Below are positions 11,221 to 24,817 of a stretch of 64,000 nt of DNA, one piece after another; the stretch's first letter is position 1, and every line of letters begins with the position of its first letter. The notes under the pieces were generated by a model that was not told the DNA's origin, searched no databases, and was given only the letters and a program-made list of their open reading frames with translations. The DNA comes from Filosporella fistucella (taxonomy: Eukaryota > Ascomycota > Leotiomycetes > Helotiales). The translations under genes were made by a program, and so were the position numbers. Location: assembly GCA_030077755.1 (NCBI GenBank), contig JAQJZZ010000017.1:1178001-1242000 (forward strand), written 5' to 3'.

Positions 11221-13650
11221 ATGGCTTCCACAACTTCGAGACCAAAATTGGCTGGAAAATTCAAGAACGCAAATCGGTCCTTGAAGAGAAAACGCGATGT
11301 TGACGACCATGATAAATTGCAGAAGGCCATTGAGGAGCTGGTAATTGTGTTTGTTCGTTCGACTTGCAAATTCTAATAATTATAGGACCCCAAAAGGGAG
11401 TTCAAAGACTTCTCCGACCTACCTCTCTCCCAAACCACCGCTTCCGGACTCGAAGCATCCCATTTCAAGACTCTCACGGACATTCAACTGAAAGCTGTAC
11501 CTCTGGCGCTGAAAGGGCGGGATATCCTGGGAGCCGCAAAGACTGGAAGTGGGAAAACCTTGGCTTTCTTGATTCCGGTTCTTGAAAACCTATATCGACA
11601 GAGATGGACGGAATTCGATGGATTGGGGGCACTCATAATATCACCAACTCGAGAATTAGCAATTCAAATTTTCGAAGTGCTACGCAAAATTGGACGGTTC
11701 CACACCTTTTCTGCCGGGTTGGTCATAGGTGGTCGAAGTTTACAGGAAGAACGTGAAAGACTAGGAAGGATGAATATTCTTGTGTGTACACCAGGGAGAA
11801 TGTTGCAGCATATGGATCAGACGGCTGCCTTTGAAGTGGATAATCTTCAAATGCTTGTGCTCGACGAAGCCGACCGTATCATGGATATGGGCTTTCAGAC
11901 CTCCGTGGACGCTATCATCGAGCATCTTCCTAAACAGAGGCAAACTATGCTTTTCAGTGCAACTCAAACGAAGAAAGTGTCTGATTTAGCCCGATTAAGT
12001 TTAAAGGATGCAGAATATGTTGCTGTACATGAAGCTGCATCGAGCGCAACCCCAACTACGTTGCAACAATTTTATGTCGTCACACCATTACCGGAGAAGC
12101 TAAATACTCTGTTCAGTTTTATCAGATCGAATCTCAAGGCTAAAATAATAGTATTTTTGTCTTCTGGAAAGCAGGTTCGATTTGTTTACGAGAGCTTTCG
12201 GCATTTACAACCCGGCATTCCGCTTCTTCACCTTCATGGTCGCCAGAAACAGGCTGCAAGATTAGATATTACTTCGAAGTTTTCTGCGACCAAAAATTCT
12301 TGCATTTTTGCTACTGATGTTGTAGCTCGAGGTTTGGATTTTCCAGCTGTCGATTGGGTGATTCAATTGGATTGCCCGGAAGATGCGGATACCTATATAC
12401 ATAGAGTGGGCCGAACAGCACGATATGAGCGCGCAGGGAAAGCAGTTCTGTTCCTAGACCCTAGTGAAGAGGAGGGTATGCTCAAAAGGCTAGAGCACAA
12501 AAAGATTCCCATACAGAAAACGAAGCCGAGACAGAAAAAGCAACAAAGCATTCGGAATCAGCTTCAAAACATGTGCTTTCAGGATCCTGAGCTGAAGTAT
12601 CTGGGTCAGAAAGCATTTGTGAGTTATGCGAAATCAATATACGTACAGAAAGACAAAGAAGTGTTCAAGATCAGCGAATATGACTTGGAAGGGTTCGCAA
12701 CTAGCATGGGTCTTCCTGGAGCTCCAAAGATTAAATTTCAGAAAGGTGAAGACACGAAGAAGCTCAAAAATGCTCCCAGAGCTGCATTATCTAGTGATGA
12801 AGATAGTGATGGTGAGAAAGAGGCTCAAAAGCCCAAGAAAGAAGAGGTTCGAACTAAGTATGATCGGATGTTTGAGCGTCGAAACCAAGATATTCTCTCT
12901 GGTCACTATTCAAAGATGATTGCCGAAGATGGCGAGAAGGAGGAATCACAGGATGATGCAGACGATAACGACTTCTTGTCTGTGAAGAGAGTTGTACCAG
13001 TTGGCGATGAAGATTCAGATAGTGAAGATGATGCCGAAGGTATTGCAAGTGAGGGTCCTGCACCCAAGGTTATTCCCGGAATCGGCAAGGATGCGATCAT
13101 TATTGATTCAAAGCGGAAAGAGAAACTATTGAAATCCAAGAAGAAACTCTTGAAATTGAAAGAGAAAGGCACTAAAATGGTCTTTGACGAGGATGGCGTC
13201 GCACGTCCAATCTATGAACTTGAAGACGAAGATGATTTCAAGGCAAGAGGACCCGCCGAGGCTCAAAGGGCTAAGTTCTTGGAGGAGGAATCTGCCCGGG
13301 TTAGGGAGGCAGATCTTACCGATAAGCAATTGGCGAAAGAAAAGAAGAGAGAGAAGCGAGAGAAGAAAAAAGCAAGAGAGGCAGCGCAAATGCTGGATGA
13401 TGATGAGGGCGAAGCACCTGAGCTTGTAGATGCTGGAGATGATCAGGATCCATTGGCCTTGTTGGCGTCGTTGCCATTGGCGGATGAGGAGGAGGAAGAA
13501 CGGCCTGCGAAACGACCTAAGAAATGGTTTGAGGATGATTCAGAGGATGAAAAGAAAGTCGCCAAGAGAAAGGGACGAGTTATTGAGGCAGACGATGAGC
13601 CCGAGACTCTTGAGGATCTCGAAGCTCTTGCAGCAGGCCTCCTTAACTGA
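11221..13650 (+). CDS. DBP4: ATP-dependent RNA helicase DBP4/HCA4 (18S rRNA processing)
   Basis: Exons 11221-11340 and 11386-13650 give 794 residues; the intron is 45 nt. Core motifs are Walker A AKTGSGKT (91-98), DEAD (200-203), SAT (231-233) and HRVGRTAR (379-386). The N-terminal [13 protein letters not shown] leads into a Q motif ([13 protein letters not shown]). Downstream lie the conserved DUF4217-type segment ([13 protein letters not shown]) and a long acidic/basic coiled tail, both features of Dbp4. The known role is to release U14 snoRNA from pre-ribosomes during early 18S rRNA processing. Length is near the usual value of about 800. The start is the first ATG after the divergent promoter. 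Paired head to head with DBP10. Confidence 0.95.
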
Positions 13651-14072
13651 AGGAATGATATGCATAGAATACAAATTCATGATACACTTCATGGTTCCTT
13701 TCACCTTGACTTTCACAATCAATGATGTCTATTCACGAGACCTTCCTGGGAACTCGCTCTTGCATCTGCTCTGCCACATAATGAAGACTAAAAGATTTAT
13801 GATTCTTCTCTATATTAAGTTGCGAAACAAATCTATTCATGATTTATGAGCACATGCATTCCTAAGCTGTTGCATACGTTTATTTGCTAGCCCCACGACT
13901 CTAGGCAACCTTTGTCCCTTGAAAGCTTACCCCTCCGACAAACCCCTCCAGGCTCAGCGACCCCACATTCTCGGCTACGCTAAATATTGGCCACCGACCT
14001 CATCCTTATGCTGACCGACCAAAAGCAACTCTCAAGTCTTTGATATAAGACACATGGATCGCAGTGAACGAA
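13651..14072. other. Intergenic gap between DBP4 and FAD1
   Basis: 422 bp between two tandem plus-strand genes. It should hold the DBP4 3' end and the FAD1 promoter. No ORF with support, no repeat and no RNA gene seen. Confidence 0.5.
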
Positions 14073-14996
14073 ATGCCACTGCGTGTACCCGAGGATACCG
14101 GTGACAATGCGCCCATCGTCAACGGCCATGATGAGGGCATCCTACCGATCTGCGCCGCACTCGCCCGCCGAGTAAACACCTTTCTAGAGACCGAGGCGCC
14201 CACTCCTTTACTCAAAACCGTACAGGAACAAACGAGAGTTGCATTGGGGGTTATTACTGCTGCCTTGGATAAATACAGGTAATTTCATAAACTTCTTTGA
14301 GCCATTGGCTTCTTAAAGGGCAAATTGGAATTGACATGTGTTATTATAGCTTAGACGAAATTTCTCTCTCCTACAATGGCGGCAAGGACTGTCTTGTCCT
14401 TCTCATACTCCTATTATGTGCCCTCGCAAATTACAAAAAAGACTCTCTACCCAAAACTCTTCATACTGTATACATTGTCTCGCCGCACCCATTTGCGGAA
14501 GTCGACGAATTTGTAGATGAGTCATCGAACACATATAGATTGGATCTCGTACGGTATGCCATGCCGATGAAAGAAGCTTTCAAACGATATCTAGAAGAAC
14601 ACAAGAAGATAAAGGCAATCCTTGTTGGCACAAGAAGGACAGATCCACATGGGCAGAGCTTAACACATTTCGACCCCACAGATTCGGGCTGGCCGGCTTT
14701 TATGAGGGTGCATCCTGTTATCGACTGGCATTACGCTGAGATATGGGCTGTACGTTAAATGGTGGTAATCTTTGTCATTTGCTAATAATATTTAGTTTAT
14801 TCGCCACTTCGAAATTCCATACTGCTCATTATACGATCAAGGGTATACCTCCCTGGGAGGCACAACTGATACCCACCCGAACCCAGCTTTAAAGGCAACA
14901 AGTGATGGTTCGAATAAAGAAAATCGAAATCAAGTTTTCAGACCAGCATATGAACTAGTGGAAGATAACGCAGAGCGACTTGGAAGGGATTGGTAG
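14073..14996 (+). CDS. FAD1: FAD synthetase (FMN adenylyltransferase)
   Basis: Converts FMN plus ATP to FAD. Exons 14073-14278, 14350-14749 and 14796-14996 give 268 residues; introns are 71 and 46 nt. The PAPS-reductase-like ATP-binding loop SYNGGKD (76-82) is intact. It is followed by the family signatures GTRRTDPHG, HPVIDWHYAEIWAFIR and YTSLGGTTDTHPNP. The C-terminus (FRPAYELVEDNAERLGRDW) matches fungal Fad1. The length is close to the yeast enzyme. The start ATG at 14073 follows an in-frame GTG and opens MPLRVPED; the first ATG at 14054 is in another frame and stops quickly. There is no evident mitochondrial targeting peptide, so a cytosolic enzyme is likely. Confidence 0.96.
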
Positions 14997-15832
14997 GAGG
15001 ACATCTGCATTGCATTATAGACTTAGATCGCCTCCTGCCAAAGTGCTATTTGTATAATTCTGGATCACATCCGAAAAAAGAACTACCTGAGCGAGCTGAA
15101 TATCCCTTTGGATTGACCTGTTCATAAATCATCGGGGTTGATAGCCCTTCCCTTTCTCTGACGGCTCGTAGTACCATGTGAATGCTATTTAAATTTCAGT
15201 GTCAAATGCCGAAATAATTTTGTATATTCCATAGGCAACCCTGTCTGTAATTGTTGTCTGGTCACTTTTAACTATAGAACTAGACTGCTCTTGCACTCAA
15301 CGCCCCTCACACTCCTCACGCGGCTCCCGCCTACGAACAAGTAGCTCCCAAGGCGCATGATATACCTTGAGTACCTTCTCCAGTGGAAAGACCAATAGTA
15401 CAGATTTCGCTCGCCCTTCATGTTGTCGATATGGGAGTGACAGTGAATCGATTCGGAAGTCGAGCGAGAACAATATGTCATCTATTACCCTAATGTCCTC
15501 TACTCAAGGCTTATGGCACCAAACCCTACTAGTTGCAACTGAAAGGGTCATGTAGGATTCAACCAATTGTGAGTAACTAGCACAAACTTTCACAACGTTC
15601 ATTCACATCCAAAAAGTGCGAATTATGTCGTTTTACAAACTCATTTATTCATACTATTGTGGCTCATGCTACCTGCCGTTCGACAAATCGTTCTCCAAGC
15701 ACAAAGTCGAAGCATGCATTGCCTTCAAATACATGAATTGGGTATCGAATCCGATAACGCCAGATTCCTCTCAAACGAGATTGCAGACCACAGAAAATTA
15801 CCACGAAACCAAATCCTAAACTTCCCCACTTC
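14997..15832. other. Convergent 3' intergenic gap
   Basis: 836 bp between the ends of two convergent genes, FAD1 (+) and the SUN gene (-). It should hold two 3' UTRs. Only short ORFs without domains occur. No RNA gene or repeat seen. Confidence 0.5.
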
Positions 15833-18051
15833 TCAATCATATACTGGTCCTAATATCTCACCGTGTAGTCGAATACGATACAAACACGTGTATGGCACCC
15901 TATCTCCACCCCAGTTGTTGCGGCTGCGCACAGCAATCTTGGATGTTGGAGCATTCAATGATTTCATCTCAATTGGAATCGAGAATGCTTGAACACTCTC
16001 CGCCTCAGTATCATATGTCCATGATGCTATTCGAACGAAGCGATATGGAAGTTTCGCTTCACCTGGAAGGTCCGGGAACATGTCCTCTGACACCAACTTC
16101 ACAGAGTTGTAGACATCGATGTCTTCAATATAAGCCATTAACTCCATCTCTCTTGGAGCGGCACCAGGCTCAAGAGCGGCACTCTTAGGGATATGCTCAA
16201 CGACAATCTCATCAGGATAAATCTTATTGGCCATGACAACAGTAATGCTGGGACCAAATCCGTCCTTGTCCGCAGAAGCAGAGCACCAACAATCGCCATG
16301 CTCCTCCCAAGCCATTAAGGCAGTGCTGGGTTGATTAGGAACAGGAATTGGATTTTGGATGGCCCAACGGAATATTCGTTGTGGAAACCAAACGTTCTGG
16401 GCTGGTAATATGTAATTTGAAGATGTGAGACGAGGATCGACCCGTGCACCAGTTCCTCTGGATAAGTGGTTGACCTTGGTACGACCATAATCAATCTTGT
16501 TTTTCAAATTTGCGCCGATTAGCGCATCTAGTTGTGCATGAGGTATGAGCCTTTTGAGCACGTCAGAGGAAATCGATTTGACTTCCTCCTTCGTGAGTCC
16601 AGATGGATTTTGTTGAAGTTGGGCGATCTGGCGAGTGGCAGCGTCCAATTTCTTAGTGAGCTGGCTGACATCCGAACTGAGCTCCCGACTATTATCCTCC
16701 CAATTGCGACGGATCAACTTGATGATCTCGTCTTTGTTTACTACGTGGTTCTCTGCAAGTAGTTTGGGGAATTTCCTCTCCACCTCATCGAGGCTGAGAC
16801 TGTCTTTCTTCGCCTGGTTGACCTTAAGAAATCTGTCCCACTCCTTTTTCGAAGCAATTTCAACAAGCTTTTCGACTTCCCTTGTAGAGATTGAGTCAGG
16901 CGGGGATTCTTTGCCCTTAGGTACACCTTGATTTCGTACAAGGGTATCGTCAGAGCGGATCAGATTTCGAAGAGCGTGCCAAAAGTCATCAGGAATGATG
17001 TAGTTCCCATATTTGTCTTTCTTCATAACCAGAAAATCAGGTATCATTTCCTGAAGTCGAGCAATAGCTTTTTGGTCTAGCTCAGAAGAATGTGAATGGG
17101 ATTTGATACGAGCGATTTGGTATTCGAGGTCATTTAGACGGCGATTCAGGACTTGGACTTCGTCGGGGTTAAAATAATCCAAGGGATGGGCGACTTTGTA
17201 AGGAATGAATTGTCCAAGATTGTGCTTCAGATCAACACCATATGATTGAGCGCCGAGAACTGATAGCATAATTGCAAGAACAGCAGCCACCAGGAAGGGC
17301 CAGATGAACACACTACTAAGAGTTGTCGTATTGTACAAGCTGTAAATATTAGTAAAAGTTTGAGGCGATAGCGGAAAACGTACTCCTTAATTTTAAGCCA
17401 GAAATCTTGAGAAGACACATTCGCTCGTGTCCACAAGGATGGATTGCCTTTGGTTGATTGTGCTGCTGCGAGCCTTCTTGCTGCCAAAATTTTGAGTTGG
17501 TCGTTTTGAGCAATTTGATTTTTGACAGCAAGCGGTAATGTTGGTCGGTCCTTTGGAACCTGATTTGTTGCAGGCTGTGTTGCGGCTGGTATTTCTAGAG
17601 ATGTGGAGCTAATAATTGATGAGGAGTCAATGCCAGCGGCATTAAAGATCCTACTTTCGTCGTTGAAACTTCGGTCAACGCTGGGGGCAACACTGGGTGA
17701 TTTGATTTGCCTTGCAGGTGGCCGAGATTTAGATGCCGCTTCGTGTTCTTAGCAATAGTCATTAATGCAGAGTTTGAACTTACTGCTACCACTAGCGTGA
17801 TCTGGATGTCGAAGATTTTGCAGAATCATGTCCAGTTGTCCTGTTACTAGAGGCAGCGAAGCTCGGGCAGGTTGAGCAACAGTATTTGTGCCATATGCAG
17901 TGCTCTGTCTTGTGGAAGTAGCCGGCAACGGTGTATTCCCTGAACGACGGGTCCGCCTTGGTGTAGCAGTTATATCGGTCGGTGCAGGCGATGCTGCTCG
18001 ACTGTCGGCCTGTCTACTGGCAGCCCTGGTTGTCCTTCGAGTGGTAGACAT
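15833..18051 (-). CDS. SUN-domain inner nuclear membrane protein (Sad1/UNC-84 type)
   Basis: Exons 18051-17784, 17738-17384 and 17339-15833 give 709 residues; introns are 45 and 44 nt. The layout is classic SUN. A Ser/Thr/Arg-rich nucleoplasmic N-terminus is followed by one membrane segment at about 217-238 (SVFIWPFLVAAVLAIMLSVLG), then a lumenal coiled-coil region. A C-terminal SUN domain ends in VPYTCLYRIRLHGE. Inside that domain YILPAQNVWFPQR, WAIQNP and a DCWC segment match the fold. Family role: pairing with KASH proteins to bridge the nuclear envelope, linking spindle pole body, telomeres or cytoskeleton. A KASH partner is not encoded nearby. The call is secure at family level; the orthologue name is not assigned. 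Confidence 0.92.
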
Positions 18052-19486
18052 GTTGACTGAACCCGAGGATTATTAGTGGGTATGGAACTTAGAGACAGAA
18101 ATCGGTCGTGAGCTCGAAGCCTCCGATGCGTCGTAGGTGAAAGCTATGTCTATGTTAAGTCAGTGATGTGCCTTGCAGAACAACTCATTATGCTGACAAT
18201 TTTCTTGGATGTGATTCGGAAAGTTTGTCGTAAAAGGTGCCAATGTTTGCCAGATCTCAAGATTGATAACAAAAAAAACGTTGAAGGCAGAGAGAAAAAC
18301 CTGCAGACCTTGTCCGCGTTGCCTTGCTATTGAACGCAATAAACTTACTATTGTTGTCCACCTATTGACAGGATCTGCTCTTCGAAGTCGAAGTCGAAAT
18401 AAATAGCAACTGCTACTGTTTACACCAAATTCACTTTCCAAGTATAATCGCGCGTCCAAAGTGGAAGCCTAACCAGTTGAGTGAATGCGATTATCATCGA
18501 CGGCTCGTCTGTCGTGGTATATGGTGAATTCTTCGATGCGGCGCAAAGGGATATGTAGGTCCTCGAGGACGATGCGCGACAAAGAGAGGACAATGGTAGG
18601 CCATTTATTAGTATGGATACGCTGCTCCTGGAGTAGCAACGGCCGCAAATTCCTGAGTGAACACAATAATGTCGATTACAGGTTGTCTGCGGGGCATTTC
18701 CTATGATTGTAGCTCAAAGATGTTGTTATTCATTCCTGGACGAAAGCAGCAGTTTGCTTTCATCTGATCCCAGACGCGATTCGAAGCCAATCCTGGAAAG
18801 GAAGTGGCTGGTGAACCTGGAAGTGGATGTGCCTACACGTGACTACCCCTCAATGCCCTGATATGCCGATGTCGTACCTACGCCATCGGGACTGGAGGTG
18901 AAAATTTATTGCAAGATATAACGTGGTGGTTCCCTCAAGGTGGAATTTGCAAAATGATTCCTGATTATGGTATCTCGCAGCTTTGGTGAATATGTACTTG
19001 ACGGAGTACGCAATTTGAAATTTTTGAGACAGGTTTAGGAATTAAAATCAACAATTAACCATCTATCGTCCAGCAGGTAAGCCGGCCTCAATTTGACAGG
19101 GCAGGGTTAGCTGTCCATGGTGTGGCTCGTTGAACCCACCAGCCAGGAGCGTTGAGATCTTGATCTTGAGGCGTTTGCTTTTTTCCGAGGCTGAAATGTT
19201 TTTGACATCAGCAATATAAAAGCTATATTTGCATCAATTCAATTCTCCTCTGTCCTCGAAACCTCAAGTAACATGTCTTCCCCCAATCTCGCTATATGAT
19301 GATACGAAAACCATGGCATGGTTGTCAAAATTTGGGGCTCCCACTAGGCACAAGACCCTTGTGGATCCGTATAAGTTTGTGACCCGCTCCCACCCACTTG
19401 TCACTGCTTCGTGCCAGTAGATCTGCACACCCAGTCCTCTTGAATAATTCCTCAAAGGTTACTCTCATCCTTTCAACAGAATAATC
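18052..19486. other. Divergent intergenic gap upstream of the SUN gene and the epimerase
   Basis: 1.4 kb between two outward-facing starts, so both promoters should lie here. Small ORFs near 18160-18706 have no splice logic or domain and are not called. A TATA-like element is present at 19215-19222. Confidence 0.5.
19215..19222 (+). promoter_or_regulatory. TATA-like element upstream of UDP-glucose 4-epimerase
   Basis: TATAAAAG lies 265 bp upstream of the epimerase ATG on the same strand. It is followed by pyrimidine-rich sequence with CAATTCAATTC, typical of fungal leader regions. It would imply a leader of roughly 200 nt or more. No transcript evidence is available. Confidence 0.35.
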
Positions 19487-20828
<1,342 letters not shown>

Positions 20829-20997
20829 ATAGTTAAGTGGGAATTTGTAGTGTTAGCAGATTTCAGATAGACTAAAATGAGTGCTTCTCAAAGGCATTAG
20901 TCACCTATCTTCCTATAAGAATAAAAACTTGCAGCCAAGCACGGGGTTAACTTTGAAGTCTAACATTGAATGTATATCAGGATATCTGAAGCTGCCT

Positions 20998-22194
20998 CTA
21001 CGGTTTCAAAAGCAATTTGCCAGTAGTCTTCCGTCCTTCTAGATCAGTGTGCGCCTGTGCAACTTCCTGTAGCGGATATGTATGGTGAACTCTAACGTTT
21101 ATATTATCCTTGACGATAAAATCGAAGAGTTCCGTGGTGTATCTCTCATACTCTTCTCTGGTATAGATGTAGTTGAAAAGAGTTGGTCTCAGAACTTTGA
21201 TATTTTTCGCTGATAACCTCGCAATAGCCAATGGAGGCACTGGTCCGGACTACTTTTGTTAGTGAATTATATTGCACTCCCCAGGAAGACTCACGGAATT
21301 GCCGTAGGACACTACTGTCCCCTTTCTTGCAGTAACCTCTAAATCATTTTCAAATTGATCCTTGCCCGTACTATCGAAGACGACTTTCACTCCCTCGCCC
21401 CCAGTAATCTCTTTCACCTTTCCAACGAAGTCTTTCTCCTCTTTATAATTTATCATAAACTCAGCTCCATTCTTCTTGGCGAGCTCAATTTTCTCCGATG
21501 TGGAAGACGTGCCAATCGTTCTAGCTCCAACAGCTTTGAGCAATTGACATAGCCATAGTCCAACTCCGCCAGCAGCAGCATGTACAAGCACCCAGTCGCC
21601 CTTTTTGACCTCGTATGCTTCCCGAATGAGTGTCAAAGCAGTAAGCCCTTGCAGAAGAGCTGCTGCAGCAACTCCAGGTTTGACTTCTGATGGGACGAGA
21701 TGTGCTTTGCTAGCCGGAGCAGAAGTATACTCGGCGTATGCAGAAGTACCCAGCCATACAACTCGATCTCCAACTTTGAAATTGTAGAGCTCCCCTCCGG
21801 ATCCTAGAGCTACAATTGTGCCTTCTGCTTCTCGTCCAAGGATTTCAGGCTTAGGTGCGGGGTAGAGACCGGTGCGAAAATATCTATGAAACTTAAGTTA
21901 GGTCTACATCTTGAATATTGAGACTTTCACCTACGTGTCAATGTAATTAATGCCAATAAAGTCATTTTTAACAAGCACTTCTCCGGCCTTCGGCGTTGGG
22001 ACGGGAAGGTCAGTCTTGTATTGCAGGACTTCAACTCCTCCGGTCTTCTCAATCAATACTCCCTTCATTGTATTCGGGATTGACGCCATTGTTCGAAATA
22101 AATTTGGGCGAGAAAAGTGTGAATTGAGCTGTGCTAATCTGGTAGCTGGTCTAAGGTTGGAATTGAAAAGACGTGTAGTGTGTCTTGCCGACAT
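20998..22194 (-). CDS. ZTA1: Quinone oxidoreductase, zinc-free MDR family (ZTA1-like)
   Basis: Exons 22194-21935, 21883-21295 and 21249-20998 give 366 residues; introns are 51 and 45 nt. It is a medium-chain dehydrogenase/reductase without zinc ligands. It has an N-terminal GroES-like half (KAGEVLVKNDFIGINYIDTY), the NADPH-binding loop AAAGGVGLWLCQLL, VVFDSTGKDQF and a C-terminal AHTDLEGRKTTGKLLLKP. The family reduces quinones and alkenals with NADPH and responds to oxidative stress. The first about 43 residues are Arg/Ser-rich with few acids and precede the conserved MKGVLIEKTGG, so they look like a mitochondrial targeting peptide. Internal ATGs in that stretch could give a cytosolic form. 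Confidence 0.88.
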
Positions 22195-23180
22195 ACAGTC
22201 AATAGGTCAGGACTCAATCAATCTCTTTTGTAGTCAATAAAGTTGATTGGTAAATAAATTGGGATTAAAGTGACATCCGACAGCTGCGTGATCGGATATT
22301 GTACGTTTTGCTTAGAAATCCTCCTTGTACCGATGCCACCACTGTCAACATGACGTTTTTTGCTTCGGCCAATAATTGCCCCTCAAGGTTGCCGATAAGA
22401 ACGACCCCGCAATTGGGACACGGTACAGAACAGGAGGGCAGGGATTCCTGTCGGGAAAGGGAAGAGAGGTCGTGAGTTCCCTTTTCAAGCAATTCTTGGC
22501 GATGGGGACCAGATCAGATAAGCTTCTTAGGTACTTCCACCAGTAAAGACCAATCTGATTTTGGTTTGCCGCTGCAAATCCCGGTGATTGGTTTGTATAA
22601 ATTATTTCGTATGGATACATCTCTAATGTCTGCAAATTTCGCTTTTTGAACCTTCCTCATCGGATTCGTGCAACATGCGGGAATCCTGTGACTCTAAAGA
22701 AAACCAACGAGGAAATATGATGTCGTCTGTAAAGAATCTATCGAGGAATAATCATTGCTACAGCGTTGAAAATAAATGTCACTATAAGGAGATCTGTAAA
22801 TGTTAGGGTAGCTACCATCTTACCGCAGTCAACCTTCAAGTCTATGATACAGCAGGAAGTATTATGGATGGCCAAATTTGTATTGAATGACGAACCCCAA
22901 ACTACTTTCAGCATCCCAAGCAGGATCCCAGTCTCGTTCATCAGGATGATCGAGGTTGGATTTGAGATCACCATAGGACCAAACGATAAATGTCCAACAA
23001 CATTCTCACTGAAAATTTGCTTGTACTTTATAACTTCTCCCTTGGTCAAAATGTGCTTGGCAAAATGCTGGCATGAAGAAAAGTGTGTGTCAACTGGCAT
23101 ATATAATTTTTTCGTACAGCTCGACAACGATGAATATATGATGGTCCAGCGATATATCCACATACTACTCTCGTCACAAA
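22195..23180. other. Intergenic gap between the quinone reductase and the prolyl hydroxylase
   Basis: 986 bp holding the promoter of the quinone reductase (minus strand) and the 3' side of the hydroxylase. Two long ORFs at 22738-23299 overlap on opposite strands. Neither shows a domain, and I treat both as chance. Confidence 0.45.
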
Positions 23181-24167
23181 CTACCTTTCGCCATACAGCT
23201 TCCTTGGCCATATATTCATGGCCGTCTTTCTCCCCGCTTCTAATGCCAACCCAGCATGTACTACCCTTTCATCACCTGTTCCGTTACTATGTAGGTTGAC
23301 CCAAAACACAGCATTGCCTTCCCTAGGCAGAAAGGTTGTCCCTCCATCCATGCCCTTCTCCCATCTCCCATACGAGTCTTCCTTCCCCTTTACATGGGGA
23401 AACCAAGTTCCACCTCCCTGGACACCACTCTCAACTCCCTCGAGATAGACAAAGAAACTTGCCACGCGATTGAACCATCTTCCAGCCTTCTCTCCTGACC
23501 GTACACGCTGAGGAGAAGAATACCAATCATGATGAGTATCAAATTTCTGCCCAATCTCATATCGAACCATTTGTGGGATTCCAAAATCCTCATCTGGGGC
23601 GAGAAGGGAGCCCATAAAGTTTCGAGCTCTTGAAAGTATGCAAGAGGTTATGGGGGCAGATGGATCAAGCCCTGCAGATTGGGAGGTTCGTTCTGCGGAT
23701 GGTCGCTTCTGCCCGTTTAAAAAGACCTCGGATTTGGCAAGATCGGGTGAACTGTTTGCGTTAGTTTGGTCTCTTGCGGGCACGGTAACTCAAAAGGAGT
23801 ATTTGAGAGAATGTCGGAAAGGATGTATATACCCAAGAGCAATGAGTAATTCCTTCTCTCGAGGTGAGACAAAGTCATTGATGTAAACGAGGAGTGGATC
23901 GACAGATATTATCTCGGTGGTATATTGATGTGGCTCACAAACAAAACCTTCCTCCAATTCAAGTTTCTGTCCTCCCCACAGTACATCCTTGCGTACATAT
24001 GTTGTCAAAAATAAAGCAAGGACAACAGCTGAAAGGGCAGATCCAAGAGCACTCTTTTGAGTCGGTAGCCAGGAATACATAGTGGAGATGAATACAGACT
24101 CAAACGATGCGTAAAAGGATGAACCACTGAGTGCAACATAAGAGATCAGGAATAGAGAAAGGAGCAT
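23181..24167 (-). CDS. Prolyl 4-hydroxylase-type 2-oxoglutarate/Fe(II) dioxygenase, membrane-anchored
   Basis: Likely exons 24167-23833 and 23772-23181 (308 residues). The donor GG/GTATAT is clear. The acceptor CGCAAG at 23773 was chosen because the nearer TTTTGAG would shift into a stop. The catalytic core has Fe(II) ligands in HHD (FDTHHDWYS) and a distal His followed by the 2-oxoglutarate Lys (VVHAGLALEAGRKTAMN). A substrate-loop segment SARNFMG-like (SRARNFMGSLLAP) and FFVYLEGVESGVQGGGTWFP complete the jelly-roll. The N-terminus has hydrophobic segments (LLSLFLISYVAL and SALSAVVLALFLTTYV) that could be a signal anchor, as in ER prolyl hydroxylases. Substrate unknown. Family call secure, splice site moderate. 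Confidence 0.85.
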
Positions 24168-24817
24168 CTCTCAAATGCCGAAAGGATCATAGACGGTGTT
24201 ACACCTGCCATTCTAATCCCCTCACAAGCCAACACTAACTGATCATGAAGGCGTAGTCTCCACTAATATGATTCGTTACCAAACTTTGCCAATATTCTAC
24301 GAAGACCAATCCACAAAAGTTAAACGACAATCTCAATCTATCGCTTGGAATCTGCAAATTAATATCAATAAACTTGGCATACCGATGCATCGCTTGTGTA
24401 TTTTCCCCTCTGGTAAATACATTGGAAATTTAAGCTTTGTGTAACTACATGGCACTTGCGATCTTTCAGATTGTCCAGTGGGTGAGAAATCATGTCATTT
24501 TTATGGCTATGTAATCTTTGTGGGTGGTAACTACCACACGTGAGAGCCATCGCCAACACCGGAGCTTTCCCTTCCTTGCTATGCAGCCAACCGCTATCAC
24601 TTTTGCCGGACTCTGAAAGCGGCAATGTACGGAGAAATTCTAAGAAAGTAAGGTGACGGAATTATGTAGTGCCGGATGCGCGGTAGCCATGTCCGCTCGG
24701 TATATGTCGACCCCAGTCGGATTGGCATAATGGAGGCTGGGCATGGCACAAGCGGTCCGAAACCGTAGGAGGAAATTGATGTGTGAGGTTTGGTGCGGAA
24801 GAATCAGTGGATATTAT
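24168..24817. other. Intergenic gap between the prolyl hydroxylase and ARB1
   Basis: 650 bp that should hold the hydroxylase promoter and the ARB1 3' UTR, both on the minus strand. No supported ORF, repeat or RNA gene. Confidence 0.5.

Noticed and set aside
15833..16100. Plus-strand ORFs over the SUN domain
   Set aside because: Antisense shadow of a conserved coding exon.
17595..17792. Minus-strand ORF inside the SUN gene in another frame
   Set aside because: It spans the SUN gene's first intron and second exon. The spliced SUN frame explains the sequence fully.
22738..23299. Two long overlapping ORFs on opposite strands between the quinone reductase and the prolyl hydroxylase
   Set aside because: Neither shows a domain, good start context or splice logic, and they mirror each other. 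Best explained as chance open frames in UTR/promoter sequence.
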